From assembly GCF_000160535.1 (NCBI RefSeq), contig NZ_GG704783.1, forward strand, positions 158,850-222,849: a stretch of 64,000 nucleotides of DNA. The letters are read 5' to 3'. How positions within the stretch are numbered: the stretch's first letter is position 1; the number at the start of each line of letters is the position of its first letter. Origin of the DNA: Hallella bergensis DSM 17361. GTDB lineage: Bacteria > Bacteroidota > Bacteroidia > Bacteroidales > Bacteroidaceae. The notes below the pieces were generated by a model, which had not been told where the DNA came from, searched no databases, and saw nothing but the letters and a program-made list of their open reading frames with translations. The translations under genes and the position numbers were made by a program. Below, piece by piece: positions 42,906 through 51,202 of the stretch.

Positions 42906-43841
42906 ATGAAGCAGTTTTTAGTTATCTTGGTTGCCCTCATGGGATTGTGTGGCAGCCTTCAGGCACAGAAAATGTATAAGAACATTGAGGCAGACTCGGT
43001 TTCGGTGAGATATATCCGCAACGCAAGGCTCACGGACAGCTACATCTTTGACGAGAACAGACGCAAGGATGTGGTGTTTGTCAACGAAGAGGTGACAACG
43101 CATCTGCTGATGCCAGAGAATATCAAGCTCGTGGACATTTCGACGAACAAGATTGTAGGTAACCAGTGTACGGACAATATCGTGCGTATTAAACCCTCCA
43201 GGAGAATGTACGACAATGAGTTGGTAGGTACAGTTACCGTTATCGGTGAGCGGCATATCGTACAACTCAACGTGGTTTATACTGCCGGACCAGCGAAAGC
43301 CAACTCCATCTATCGCATCAAGACCAGGGATATGGGCAGATATGAGAATCCCGACGTGACGATGCCACGTAAAGAAATGGCAGCCTACGCCTGGGCTATC
43401 TTTGCCAGTAAACCGCAAAAGCATATCCGTTCCCATGAGTATGGCATTAGGGCAAGAGTGAACAACATTTTCAGCATCGGTGATTATTTCTTCATCGATT
43501 ATTCACTCTACAATGCCACCAAAATCAAGTATGACATCAGTGAGGTACGCATCAAACTCACGGACAAGAAGGAGCTGAAGGCCACCAATTCGCAGACAAT
43601 TGAGCTGACTCCAGTCTATTCCCTGAACAGTGCCAAGAGCTTCAAGAAGGCATATCGTAACGTGCTGGTACTCGACAAGCTGACCTTTCCTGAAGAAAAG
43701 GTGCTGAAACTGGAGATTTCGGAGGAACAGATTTCTGGTCGTGTCGTCACACTCAACATTGACTATAAGGATATTCTTCATGCCGACGGCATTGGTGAAC
43801 AGATAATGGCGTTCCTCCCGGTTCTTAATTCTCAAAAGTAG
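42906..43841 (+). CDS. traN: TraN (DUF4138), VirB9-like protein
   Basis: A 311-residue periplasmic or outer-membrane core protein with signal peptide MKQFLVILVALMGLCGSLQA. The mature domain shows the DUF4138 pattern: SVRYIRNARLTDSYIFDENRRKDVVFVNEEVTTHLLMPE near the N-terminus, then RVNNIFSIGDYFFIDYSLYN and LNIDYKDILHADGI near the end. It works with TraM to build the outer core of the channel. The coupling protein follows after 4 nt. Confidence 0.88.
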   Translation: MKQFLVILVALMGLCGSLQAQKMYKNIEADSVSVRYIRNARLTDSYIFDENRRKDVVFVNEEVTTHLLMPENIKLVDISTNKIVGNQCTDNIVRIKPSRRMYDNELVGTVTVIGERHIVQLNVVYTAGPAKANSIYRIKTRDMGRYENPDVTMPRKEMAAYAWAIFASKPQKHIRSHEYGIRARVNNIFSIGDYFFIDYSLYNATKIKYDISEVRIKLTDKKELKATNSQTIELTPVYSLNSAKSFKKAYRNVLVLDKLTFPEEKVLKLEISEEQISGRVVTLNIDYKDILHADGIGEQIMAFLPVLNSQK

Positions 43842-43845
43842 CATC

Positions 43846-46164
43846 ATGGCAGTAGAAGAGACAAGGGAACAACAACAGATGTACAACACGTTCAGGAGTT
43901 GCATCTACCTTTTCTTGATTGTAGAGCTAATCATGAATCTCCCCATCACGGCGGACAACCGTGTGACGGGATTTATCCTGGAACTCATCACACGCTTCAA
44001 GGTTTTCAACAATGTAGCATCGTGTAAGCTCATCGAACTGATATGTATTGGTGTGACCTGCATCGGTACACGTCCACAGAAGGCGTTGAAGTTCAACGTC
44101 AAGACAATGGTGCTTTACCCTATCGGCATCGGCATTACGTTCATCGCGCTCTGCATGATGCTTCATAAAGGCGTCTGGGGCGGAGTTTCATTTGGCTTCC
44201 CTACCAATCGCGTGCTCTACGCCATGACTTCCATTATCGGTACGATGCTTCTGCATCAGGGGTTAGATGGTATCTCTCGCTACTACAATTACAAATTGGG
44301 TGAAGACCGTTTCAACTTTGAGAATGAGTCGTTCCAGCAGTCGGAGGACCTGAATGAGAATCCTTATTCTGTCAATATCCCGATGATCTACTATTTCAAG
44401 GGACGCATGCACAAGGGATGGATTAACATCATCAATCCGTTCCGTGGAACCATTGTACTGGGTACGCCCGGTTCTGGCAAGTCGTTTGGTATCATCGACC
44501 CATTTATCCGTCAGCATGCGGCCAAAGGCTTTGCCATGATGGTGTATGACTACAAGTTTCCGACATTGGGAAAGACGCTGTTCTATCAATACTGCAAAAA
44601 CAAGAAACTGGAGAGGCTGCCGGAAAACTGTGGTTTCCACATCGTGAACTTTACCGATGTGGAGTATTCCAACCGTATCAACCCTATACAACGGAAGTAT
44701 ATCCCTGACTTGGCAGCAGCGGCAGAGACAGCTGCAACGTTGCTTGAATCGCTTAACAAGGGAGGCGACAAGAAAGGCGGATCGGAGGCGTTTTTTCAGA
44801 ACTCGGCCATCAACTTCCTTTCGGCTATCATCTATTTCTTCGTCAACTTCCATCCGACGGGGTTCAAGGACGGCAAGAAACTCACTCGTTACATCAAATA
44901 CAAGGGGAAGAAACTAAGACTGATGACAAAGAACTGGCATGACTACCGGGCTGTTGATAAGAACGGTAACATGATTCTTGACTTTGTGGATGAGCTGAGC
45001 CACGATGTGTCGGTGGATGAGGATGGCATGTTCGTGGATCTGAATGATTTCACTTATATCAGCCGTAACGGACAGAAAGTGCATATCGCTTCGTCCTGGT
45101 ATGAGGATGAGCAGGGGCAGGTAGTGGAGCCTGACACCATTACAGGAGAATATTCGGATATGCCACATGTACTATCCTTCTTAGGTAAGCAGTACAGTGA
45201 CGTATTTGACATCCTGATGCAGGATCAGAAAATACTCTCGCTCATGGCTCCGTTCCAGTCGGCTTATACCAACAAAGCGATGGACCAACTCGAAGGTATG
45301 GTGGGTACGCTCCGTGTCAATGCAGCTCGCTTGGTTTCACCGGAAGCCTACTGGATATTTACGGGGGATGACTTCGACCTGAAGATTTCAGACCCTGCCA
45401 GCCCTTCCTATCTCGTGATTGCCAACGACCCGGAGAAAGAGCAGATTGTGGGGGCACTGAATGCGTTGGTGCTCAACCGTCTCGTGACCCGTGTGAACAG
45501 CAGAGGGAATATCCCTGTTTCCATCATCGTGGATGAGCTGCCAACCTTGTACTTTCATAAGATTGACCGACTGATCGGCACGGCGCGAAGCAACAAGGTA
45601 GCAGTGACGCTTGGTTTTCAAGAGTTGCCACAGCTGGAGGCGGACTATGGCAAGAATGGGATGCAGAAGATTATTACCACCTGTGGTAACATTTTTATGG
45701 GTGCCGCCCGCAACAAGGAAACGCTTGAATGGGCGCAGAATGACGTGTTCGGTAAGGCGAAGCAGACGTCCAAGTCTATTACCATCAATGACCAGAAGGT
45801 TTCCACGTCTATCTCGGAGCGGTTGGACTTCCTAGTCCCTGCTGCTAAGATAGCGGACATGGCGACTGGTTGGCTCGCTGGTCAGTCAGCTCGTGACTTC
45901 ACACCTACGGAGGGCAGCATGATGCAGGGGTTTGACATAGAGAAGTCGGAGGAGTTCAAGACCTCGAAGTATTTCTGTAAGACCCACTTTGATATGGAAC
46001 AAATCAAACAGGAGGAAAGTCTGTATGCCGACCTGCCAAAGATTTATCAGTTTGCCTCCAACCGTGAGAAGGAAATCATGCTGGGGCGTAACTTCAAGCG
46101 TGTCAATGACGAGGTGGATGCGATGATTGCGGAGTTATTGGGCAAAGAAAAGAAAACAAAGTGA
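43846..46164 (+). CDS. mobC: Type IV coupling protein (VirD4/MobC-like)
   Basis: Hexameric ATPase that links the relaxosome to the channel. The 772-residue protein begins with several membrane helices (about residues 20-165), then Walker A in VLGTPGSGKSFGIIDPF near 205-215 and Walker B VSIIVDELPTLYFHK near 560. TLGFQELPQLEADYGKNG and TTCGNIFMGAARN are further T4CP hallmarks. In many related elements this gene sits beside the relaxase as mobC; here it closes the tra operon 15 kb away. TraX follows 1 nt after its stop. Confidence 0.92.
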   Translation: MAVEETREQQQMYNTFRSCIYLFLIVELIMNLPITADNRVTGFILELITRFKVFNNVASCKLIELICIGVTCIGTRPQKALKFNVKTMVLYPIGIGITFIALCMMLHKGVWGGVSFGFPTNRVLYAMTSIIGTMLLHQGLDGISRYYNYKLGEDRFNFENESFQQSEDLNENPYSVNIPMIYYFKGRMHKGWINIINPFRGTIVLGTPGSGKSFGIIDPFIRQHAAKGFAMMVYDYKFPTLGKTLFYQYCKNKKLERLPENCGFHIVNFTDVEYSNRINPIQRKYIPDLAAAAETAATLLESLNKGGDKKGGSEAFFQNSAINFLSAIIYFFVNFHPTGFKDGKKLTRYIKYKGKKLRLMTKNWHDYRAVDKNGNMILDFVDELSHDVSVDEDGMFVDLNDFTYISRNGQKVHIASSWYEDEQGQVVEPDTITGEYSDMPHVLSFLGKQYSDVFDILMQDQKILSLMAPFQSAYTNKAMDQLEGMVGTLRVNAARLVSPEAYWIFTGDDFDLKISDPASPSYLVIANDPEKEQIVGALNALVLNRLVTRVNSRGNIPVSIIVDELPTLYFHKIDRLIGTARSNKVAVTLGFQELPQLEADYGKNGMQKIITTCGNIFMGAARNKETLEWAQNDVFGKAKQTSKSITINDQKVSTSISERLDFLVPAAKIADMATGWLAGQSARDFTPTEGSMMQGFDIEKSEEFKTSKYFCKTHFDMEQIKQEESLYADLPKIYQFASNREKEIMLGRNFKRVNDEVDAMIAELLGKEKKTK

Positions 46165-46165
46165 C

Positions 46166-46804
46166 ATGATCCTCGTTCAAGGTAAAGGGTTGTCAGGAAG
46201 CGCATTGAAGGTAATTGCATTGGTGTCCATGACATTAGACCACATAGCCTATTATCTGATGGACAAAAGCATTGCCTACGATGCCATGCGAACGGTGGGT
46301 AGGATGGCTTTCCCCATCTTCGCATTTCTGCTGGTGGAGGGATATGTGCATACCCGTTCCGTAAGGAAATATGCGCTGAGTCTTTTCATTTTTGCTCTTG
46401 TGTCGGATATTCCGTGGTGGCTACTGAATCATGACAATACACATAATGTGTTCTTCACCCTGCTGTTGGGACTGGTGGCAATAGAGGGGTTAAGCAATAT
46501 TGGTAAGAAGTTTTTGCCCTGTTGCGTCTTGATAGTTGCAGTCTGTGGCATCGCTATGTGGCTACACGTCGATTATGAATATTCAGGAATACTGCTGGTT
46601 TGTACGTTTTACGTGTTTCGCAAACACAATGTAGCGAAATGTCTTTTGGCCTCCCTTTTTATGTACCAGTACAATGTGATTGGGGTTTGGCTGGGATTGG
46701 CTGCTATCCTTTGCTATAATGGGCAGAGGGGGTTTATTAGTGGACAATATGCGAAGTATTTGTGCTATACGTATTACCCCATACATATAGCATTATTACA
46801 GTAA
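46166..46804 (+). CDS. TraX-family membrane protein
   Basis: A 212-residue polytopic protein of the TraX family: SGSALKVIALVSMTLDHIAYYL, RTVGRMAFPIFAFLLVEGYVHT, RSVRKYALSLFIFALVSDIPWW and HNVFFTLLLGLVAIE. F-plasmid TraX N-acetylates pilin, and a similar acyl-transfer role here is inference. The start at 46,166 directly follows the coupling-protein stop; the longer frame overlaps it. The last codons, YYPIHIALLQ, match the usual family end, so the gene seems whole although it abuts a broken methyltransferase. Confidence 0.85.
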   Translation: MILVQGKGLSGSALKVIALVSMTLDHIAYYLMDKSIAYDAMRTVGRMAFPIFAFLLVEGYVHTRSVRKYALSLFIFALVSDIPWWLLNHDNTHNVFFTLLLGLVAIEGLSNIGKKFLPCCVLIVAVCGIAMWLHVDYEYSGILLVCTFYVFRKHNVAKCLLASLFMYQYNVIGVWLGLAAILCYNGQRGFISGQYAKYLCYTYYPIHIALLQ

Positions 46805-46846
46805 CATTGTATCTTACTTGAGCAAATTGAAAGAACTATGTTACCC

Positions 46847-47172
46847 GTGTTGTAGGGCGGGTCGATATAGAATACGTCTATTTTCCCAGCATGGGTGTAG
46901 CTGAGGGCGGTGAGGGCGTGCAGATTGTCGCCCTCTATCAGGATGTGGTTGGGATAATGCTCGGTTTCCGTGTCACCCACAATAGCACGCTCTTTCACCT
47001 CGGTAAGCGCAGGTAGTTTCTCTTCGAGTTGCGCCTCCACGGCCTCGGGCTTGTCCTCCCACACCAGCCCATATTTCTTGTGGCTCCGAAGCAGCCCTAT
47101 AAGCGCCGCCTTCTCGTCGTCGGTCAGCCCCTGCAGGGTTTTCAGCTTCTTCACCAGTTCGTATTTGTCCAT
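46847..47172 (-). pseudogene. 5' fragment of a DNA methyltransferase (type III Mod-like)
   Basis: The minus strand encodes about 108 residues beginning MDKYELVKKLKTLQGLTDDE. It reads through ILIEGDNLHALTALSYTHAGKIDVFYIDPPYNTGN. That last motif is the catalytic DPPY of N6-adenine methyltransferases, preceded by the region typical of type III Mod subunits. Right after GN the frame runs into unrelated sequence beside the end of TraX, so some 400 or more residues and any Res partner are gone. Transcription would come from the Xre-ImmA pair upstream (30-nt gap). Confidence 0.8.
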
Positions 47173-47201
47173 ATATTGGTTTGATGTTTTAAGTTCTGTT
47201 C

Positions 47202-48263
47202 TTATCTTCTTAAAGATACTACTTTTAGTTGTGGAGCATTTCCACAAAAACGTTGGATAACATCTATTGGTAATTGGAAAGCTCGTGACAAATCAAAGTC
47301 TGTGTAGCCCAACTCTGTCTTGAAGAGTTGATAAGCTTGCGTGAAACTTTGAGGTAAGTCTAAGAAAACCATACCCGGCTCATGTTTTTTATAATGGTGT
47401 CGGCTCAACTCAATGTTAAGATATTGATATCTATTTTTATCTATACATCCCAACGACCATGCCCGCCTGATAATAGCAGCCATAGATGTAAGCCAATGTA
47501 GCTTAAGAGGCATCAGACTGGAGAGACGAAGGCCATAGAGAGAGTTGCGGATTTCTTTTTCAGGCATCAAAAACTCGGAAGCAAATCGGAAAGCTTCGTC
47601 TTCCTTGTCCCGATATTCGGGTATGGCAAATTCTCTGGATAGGTGCATCACAATATGCCCTAACTCGTGTGCAATGGTGAGTCGCTTCCGATCATTACTG
47701 AAATCTCGATTGATCACCATCACAGGTATGCCCTTGTCGGTAAGGAAGGACACGCCGTCAAAATTTTCCTTATCGTAAGTTTGTTCCACAATGATGATAC
47801 CATATCGTTCGAGCATGGTACAAATTTCTTTGACCGTTCCTTGTATAATGCCCATATATCTACGAGTGAACTGAGCAGCATATTCAGGAGTGAAGTCATC
47901 CTCCAAGTCAATTGTCTTGAGTGTAAAAGTTGGAAAATCTATAGAATCAGCCATTTGGTCTACAATATACCCTATCAGCTTGTTAGATTTCTCTATATCT
48001 TCTTTCGTTCTTTTAGTCATGCCTGATTTGCGCCTGTAGTGGGCATTCTCCACGTTATTGGATATAGATAATGTGTAAAATCCTTCAGGGAAACCTAAAA
48101 ATTCTATGATTCTCTTTAAAACTTCATCAGAGAGTACTTCTATACCTTTCTCAAATTTAGATAAGTTGGATTGGGATAAACCTACGATACGAGAAGCCAG
48201 CTCACTTTGGGTGTACCCTCGGTATTCCCTTGCAAATGTTAGTTGTTTTGGACTTATGTTCAT
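47202..48263 (-). CDS. Xre regulator fused to ImmA/IrrE metallopeptidase
   Basis: A 353-residue protein. An N-terminal Xre helix-turn-helix (LTFAREYRGYTQSELASRIVGLSQSNLSKFEKG) is followed at about 150-240 by an ImmA/IrrE (COG2856) domain with AHELGHIVMH as the zinc site, and DEAFRFASEFLMPEKEI. Known relatives cut or inactivate repressors and switch mobile elements, or act as antitoxin partners. It lies 53 nt after the unknown 213-residue gene and 29 nt before the methyltransferase fragment, all on the minus strand, and so looks like the middle gene of a defence or control operon. Confidence 0.85.
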   Translation of the reverse strand: MNISPKQLTFAREYRGYTQSELASRIVGLSQSNLSKFEKGIEVLSDEVLKRIIEFLGFPEGFYTLSISNNVENAHYRRKSGMTKRTKEDIEKSNKLIGYIVDQMADSIDFPTFTLKTIDLEDDFTPEYAAQFTRRYMGIIQGTVKEICTMLERYGIIIVEQTYDKENFDGVSFLTDKGIPVMVINRDFSNDRKRLTIAHELGHIVMHLSREFAIPEYRDKEDEAFRFASEFLMPEKEIRNSLYGLRLSSLMPLKLHWLTSMAAIIRRAWSLGCIDKNRYQYLNIELSRHHYKKHEPGMVFLDLPQSFTQAYQLFKTELGYTDFDLSRAFQLPIDVIQRFCGNAPQLKVVSLRR

Positions 48264-48316
48264 ATCGTTTTATTATTAATATAAAGTATATGACAAGAGT
48301 AAGGTGTCTCTATCTA

Positions 48317-48958
48317 TTATTCTGCTTTCTTGATAAGGGCCTTTGCACTTTTCTTTACAGAGACTCCACCTGTAGGCGGTGTCGGTGCAAAGTCTAATTG
48401 GGGAAGCGTATTATCTTGAATACCTTCTTCATCAATGATCCACTTCACCTTCTCCTCGTCTATGTAAACAATGCGTGGATGAACAATAACACCAAAATCG
48501 TTAGTAGTATAACCAAAAAACAAAATGGGCGAGTTTCCATCCTCATCTGGGCCAAACAGGTTCCCCTGATATTGGTTTCCAATACTCGTGGAATTCTTGG
48601 TCTTGATATTCATCGGCATACCGTTTCTACCCAACTTCTTAAACAAAATGACATAGCCCTTGTTAAACAAAAAGAGTCTATCGTATTTGCCACGTTTGAC
48701 ATTGTCCCCAAAATGTCTACGCCAGCACTGCATCACCTTCGACTGTAGAGTAACAGCAGCTTGTGTCCTCACTCTGTCTTCGGGTGCAGTCAAACCTAAC
48801 TCCTGCTGGTACAAGGGTAGGGCTTCATGGAAGCCCATAAACAACTTGGTGATGTCATCGCCAAGATCGAATTTGCATTCATCTGGGTTAGTTACTCTTT
48901 TTCGTTTTGCTTTCTCAGGTAAATTGTTTACCTTTGCATCGAAATTATTATGCTTCAT
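48317..48958 (-). CDS. Unknown protein paired with Xre-ImmA gene
   Basis: Not recognised. It is a 213-residue soluble protein. A basic start (NNLPEKAKRKRVTNPDECK) precedes a helical part (DITKLFMGFHEALPLYQQELGLTA). A strand-rich middle follows (YDRLFLFNKGYVILFKKLGRNG; SPILFFGYTTNDFGVIVHPRIVYIDEEKV), and the tail is Pro/Lys-rich. There are no catalytic motifs I can name and no membrane segments. It is the first gene of an operon whose second gene is an Xre-ImmA protein, the usual arrangement for a toxin or effector with its controller. A two-copy 19-bp direct repeat sits in its promoter. Confidence 0.7.
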   Translation of the reverse strand: MKHNNFDAKVNNLPEKAKRKRVTNPDECKFDLGDDITKLFMGFHEALPLYQQELGLTAPEDRVRTQAAVTLQSKVMQCWRRHFGDNVKRGKYDRLFLFNKGYVILFKKLGRNGMPMNIKTKNSTSIGNQYQGNLFGPDEDGNSPILFFGYTTNDFGVIVHPRIVYIDEEKVKWIIDEEGIQDNTLPQLDFAPTPPTGGVSVKKSAKALIKKAE

Positions 48959-49026
48959 ACTTAATAATTTTATGAGTCATCTGACTCGGTTAGTAATCTC
49001 TGTTGCCGCAGAGATTATTTTCTGTG

Positions 49027-49084
49027 CAAAGATATATATTTTTTTAGAAAAGTTGTAGTTTTGACTATATATTTTTTTAGAAAA
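49027..49084 (-). promoter_or_regulatory. Promoter with two identical 19-bp direct repeats (candidate operator)
   Basis: TATATATTTTTTTAGAAAA occurs at 49,033-49,051 and 49,066-49,084, 33 bp apart (three helical turns). A minus-strand -7 box TATCTTTG (49,027-49,034) overlaps the edge of the first copy. The Xre-ImmA protein encoded downstream is the natural candidate ligand. Confidence 0.6.
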
Positions 49085-49134
49085 AATGTATTTCAATGCT
49101 CGACCATTCAAAATTTTTTCTGTGATCACAAAAA

Positions 49135-50196
49135 TTATAAGCTATAAGCAACCTGCTTCACTTTATTTATATATTCACAATCTTCCGAATACCCGATTCT
49201 GTTCAGGAAATCGTAGTAGTTGCCGCCCTTATATTTGTACTGCACATAGTCTTTATAGGCTTTGACGCTCTCTTCCCATGAGCTGAATGTGTAGTAGTTG
49301 CCGTTGCTGGGACGACGTAGTCCAAAGAGGTTATTGTTTTCAAGACAGACTCTGGAAGTGAAGTAACCTGTTTCAAGCAGGGCTTGTGCCACTACGATTT
49401 GGGGGAACTTCACATCATACTGACGGAGAACGGCCATCAGGTTTTTGATGTTCAACGCTCGGTCTGGCTTTGTGCCGAAGCGGAGATATGCCATTTTATC
49501 TTGTAATTCAGTGATGTAGACTTTGAGATAATCAACGAAGTGGTTAGGGTCCACACTTCTGCCTTCCTTTCGTAGTCTGATGTGTAGATGTGGTCCTGTA
49601 GTTTTACCTGTATTCCCTGATATTGCCACGATGGTTCCTGCCGTCACCGCATCGCCCTCATGGACGGTTATCATGCTAAGGTGTCCGTACAGACATTCAA
49701 AGATGCCATGCTCCAACACGATATAGTTGCCGTAGCCTTTGTTCCCATAGTGTACTTTCTTGATGATACCAGGCAGCATAGCATAGACATGGGCATGGTT
49801 GCATTGCAGGTCGATGCCGTTATGAAAGACAGTGCAGTTGCTCACAGGGTCTTTTCTATAACCATAGGCAGAAGTGAGTTTCAGGAAGTCAAGAGGTAAG
49901 CAAACATTCATACGCTGACTAATCAAGCCAAAAAGCAGGGAGTCCTTCACGTTGACAAACAGTGGTACATCCTTTTCGATACTCACTTCCATGCCGTTTC
50001 CTGTCTGGAACGAAATATCCATAGGACGAACCTTTATAGTGTCCTTTTGTTGTGTCGTAACTCTTTGTTTTACAGCCATTTTCTGCTTTGTAACTATCTG
50101 TGGTCTGAGGGTAAAGAACTGTGCTGCCATATCACTACTAAAAAACATGGCAGCAGTGACAATCAGAAATAATCGGTATCGTTGTCTTATATTCAT
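49135..50196 (-). CDS. Bifunctional cell-wall hydrolase: M23 peptidase plus glucosaminidase
   Basis: A 353-residue secreted protein expected to open peptidoglycan for the transfer channel. After a signal peptide (MNIRQRYRLFLIVTAAMFFSSDMAAQ) comes an M23/LytM domain with zinc ligands in VFHNGIDL and GPHLHIRL. A C-terminal glucosaminidase-like domain follows (PQIVVAQALLETGYFTSRVCLENNNLFGL, with the catalytic Glu in LLETGY; SWEESVKAYKDYV). Enzymes of this double type are common in Bacteroidetes conjugative elements. It is divergent from the DUF4099 gene. Confidence 0.9.
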   Translation of the reverse strand: MNIRQRYRLFLIVTAAMFFSSDMAAQFFTLRPQIVTKQKMAVKQRVTTQQKDTIKVRPMDISFQTGNGMEVSIEKDVPLFVNVKDSLLFGLISQRMNVCLPLDFLKLTSAYGYRKDPVSNCTVFHNGIDLQCNHAHVYAMLPGIIKKVHYGNKGYGNYIVLEHGIFECLYGHLSMITVHEGDAVTAGTIVAISGNTGKTTGPHLHIRLRKEGRSVDPNHFVDYLKVYITELQDKMAYLRFGTKPDRALNIKNLMAVLRQYDVKFPQIVVAQALLETGYFTSRVCLENNNLFGLRRPSNGNYYTFSSWEESVKAYKDYVQYKYKGGNYYDFLNRIGYSEDCEYINKVKQVAYSL

Positions 50197-50276
50197 CTTC
50201 TTTTGATAATTTTGTTCAGTGCGGTGCCCTCTTTTCGGGTTTTTCGTTTACAAATTTACCTTCAAACATTTAACGT

Positions 50277-51044
50277 ATGGAAGATGTGATTACTTTTCAA
50301 GCCCAAGAAACTGTTTTAGACAAATTGAAGCAGTTGGGTATCAACGAGGAGAAACTGGCGTTGATGCCTGATGCTCTGAAAGTTCCGCTGCTTTGTGGAG
50401 AGGTAACGCCTGTTTTCATAGCCAACACGGAAACATCAAATGGCAAGGTGATACAGTTACCGATGAAAGCCCAATTCGTACTGGATGATAACGAAGAAGT
50501 GTTACTGATGACTTACCCACTCCGTAGAGAGGTTGCCAATGAATTAGGACTTAACCAAAATGAGCTCCAACGAGTGCTGTCTGGCGAGGTAATACGCAAG
50601 GAAGTGGACGTGGAGGGAGAAAGGAAAGTAAGATTTGTTCAGCTGGATAAGGAAACGAACTCGCTCATGCACCGTAATGTGACCAGCATTCCTATCGAGA
50701 CAGAACTACAAACACGAGATAAAGTGAAGGACATCGAGCTGGGTGCCAATCAAAAGGAGGCTTTGCAGAAAGGTAAACCTGTGGAATTGGATCTCGGCGA
50801 CACCAAGGTAACGGTGGGCGTTGACCTACGTGAGCCACAAGGCTTCAAAATTGTCAACGGCGACATGAGGGAGTGGGAACAATTGCAAAAGATGCGCTAC
50901 GATGATGCTCACGAGGATTTTATGGGTTATGTGATGACCGACGAAAACCGCTGGGAATACCAGAAAGTGGTGGAACGCCAAGCCATGACCAACAACCCCT
51001 CGGAGTCTATCGAAAAGAAACAGCATACTGGCTTGATTCGATAG
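50277..51044 (+). CDS. DUF4099/DUF3945-type element protein
   Basis: A 255-residue soluble protein. The N-terminal part (FQAQETVLDKLKQLGINEEKLALM, FIANTETSNGKVIQLPMKAQFVL) resembles DUF4099. The later part resembles DUF3945 (GANQKEALQKGKPVELDLG) and ends in a short polar tail. Such proteins accompany ArdC and Toprim genes in Bacteroidetes conjugative transposons; no activity is known. It starts the plus-strand accessory operon running to about 57,930. Confidence 0.72.
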   Translation: MEDVITFQAQETVLDKLKQLGINEEKLALMPDALKVPLLCGEVTPVFIANTETSNGKVIQLPMKAQFVLDDNEEVLLMTYPLRREVANELGLNQNELQRVLSGEVIRKEVDVEGERKVRFVQLDKETNSLMHRNVTSIPIETELQTRDKVKDIELGANQKEALQKGKPVELDLGDTKVTVGVDLREPQGFKIVNGDMREWEQLQKMRYDDAHEDFMGYVMTDENRWEYQKVVERQAMTNNPSESIEKKQHTGLIR

Positions 51045-51202
51045 CACAAGACGAATAACCATCCTCCCAACAAGGGATTCTTTAATATTCTGCTCCCGGC
51101 TTGTCACTTTCATAAGAGCCAGTGAGTGCTTTAACATTCCTCTCTATTGGCGAGTTCTTCTGTTGTAGAACTGTAGCGTTAAAGCATATCACGACAAGCA
51201 AG

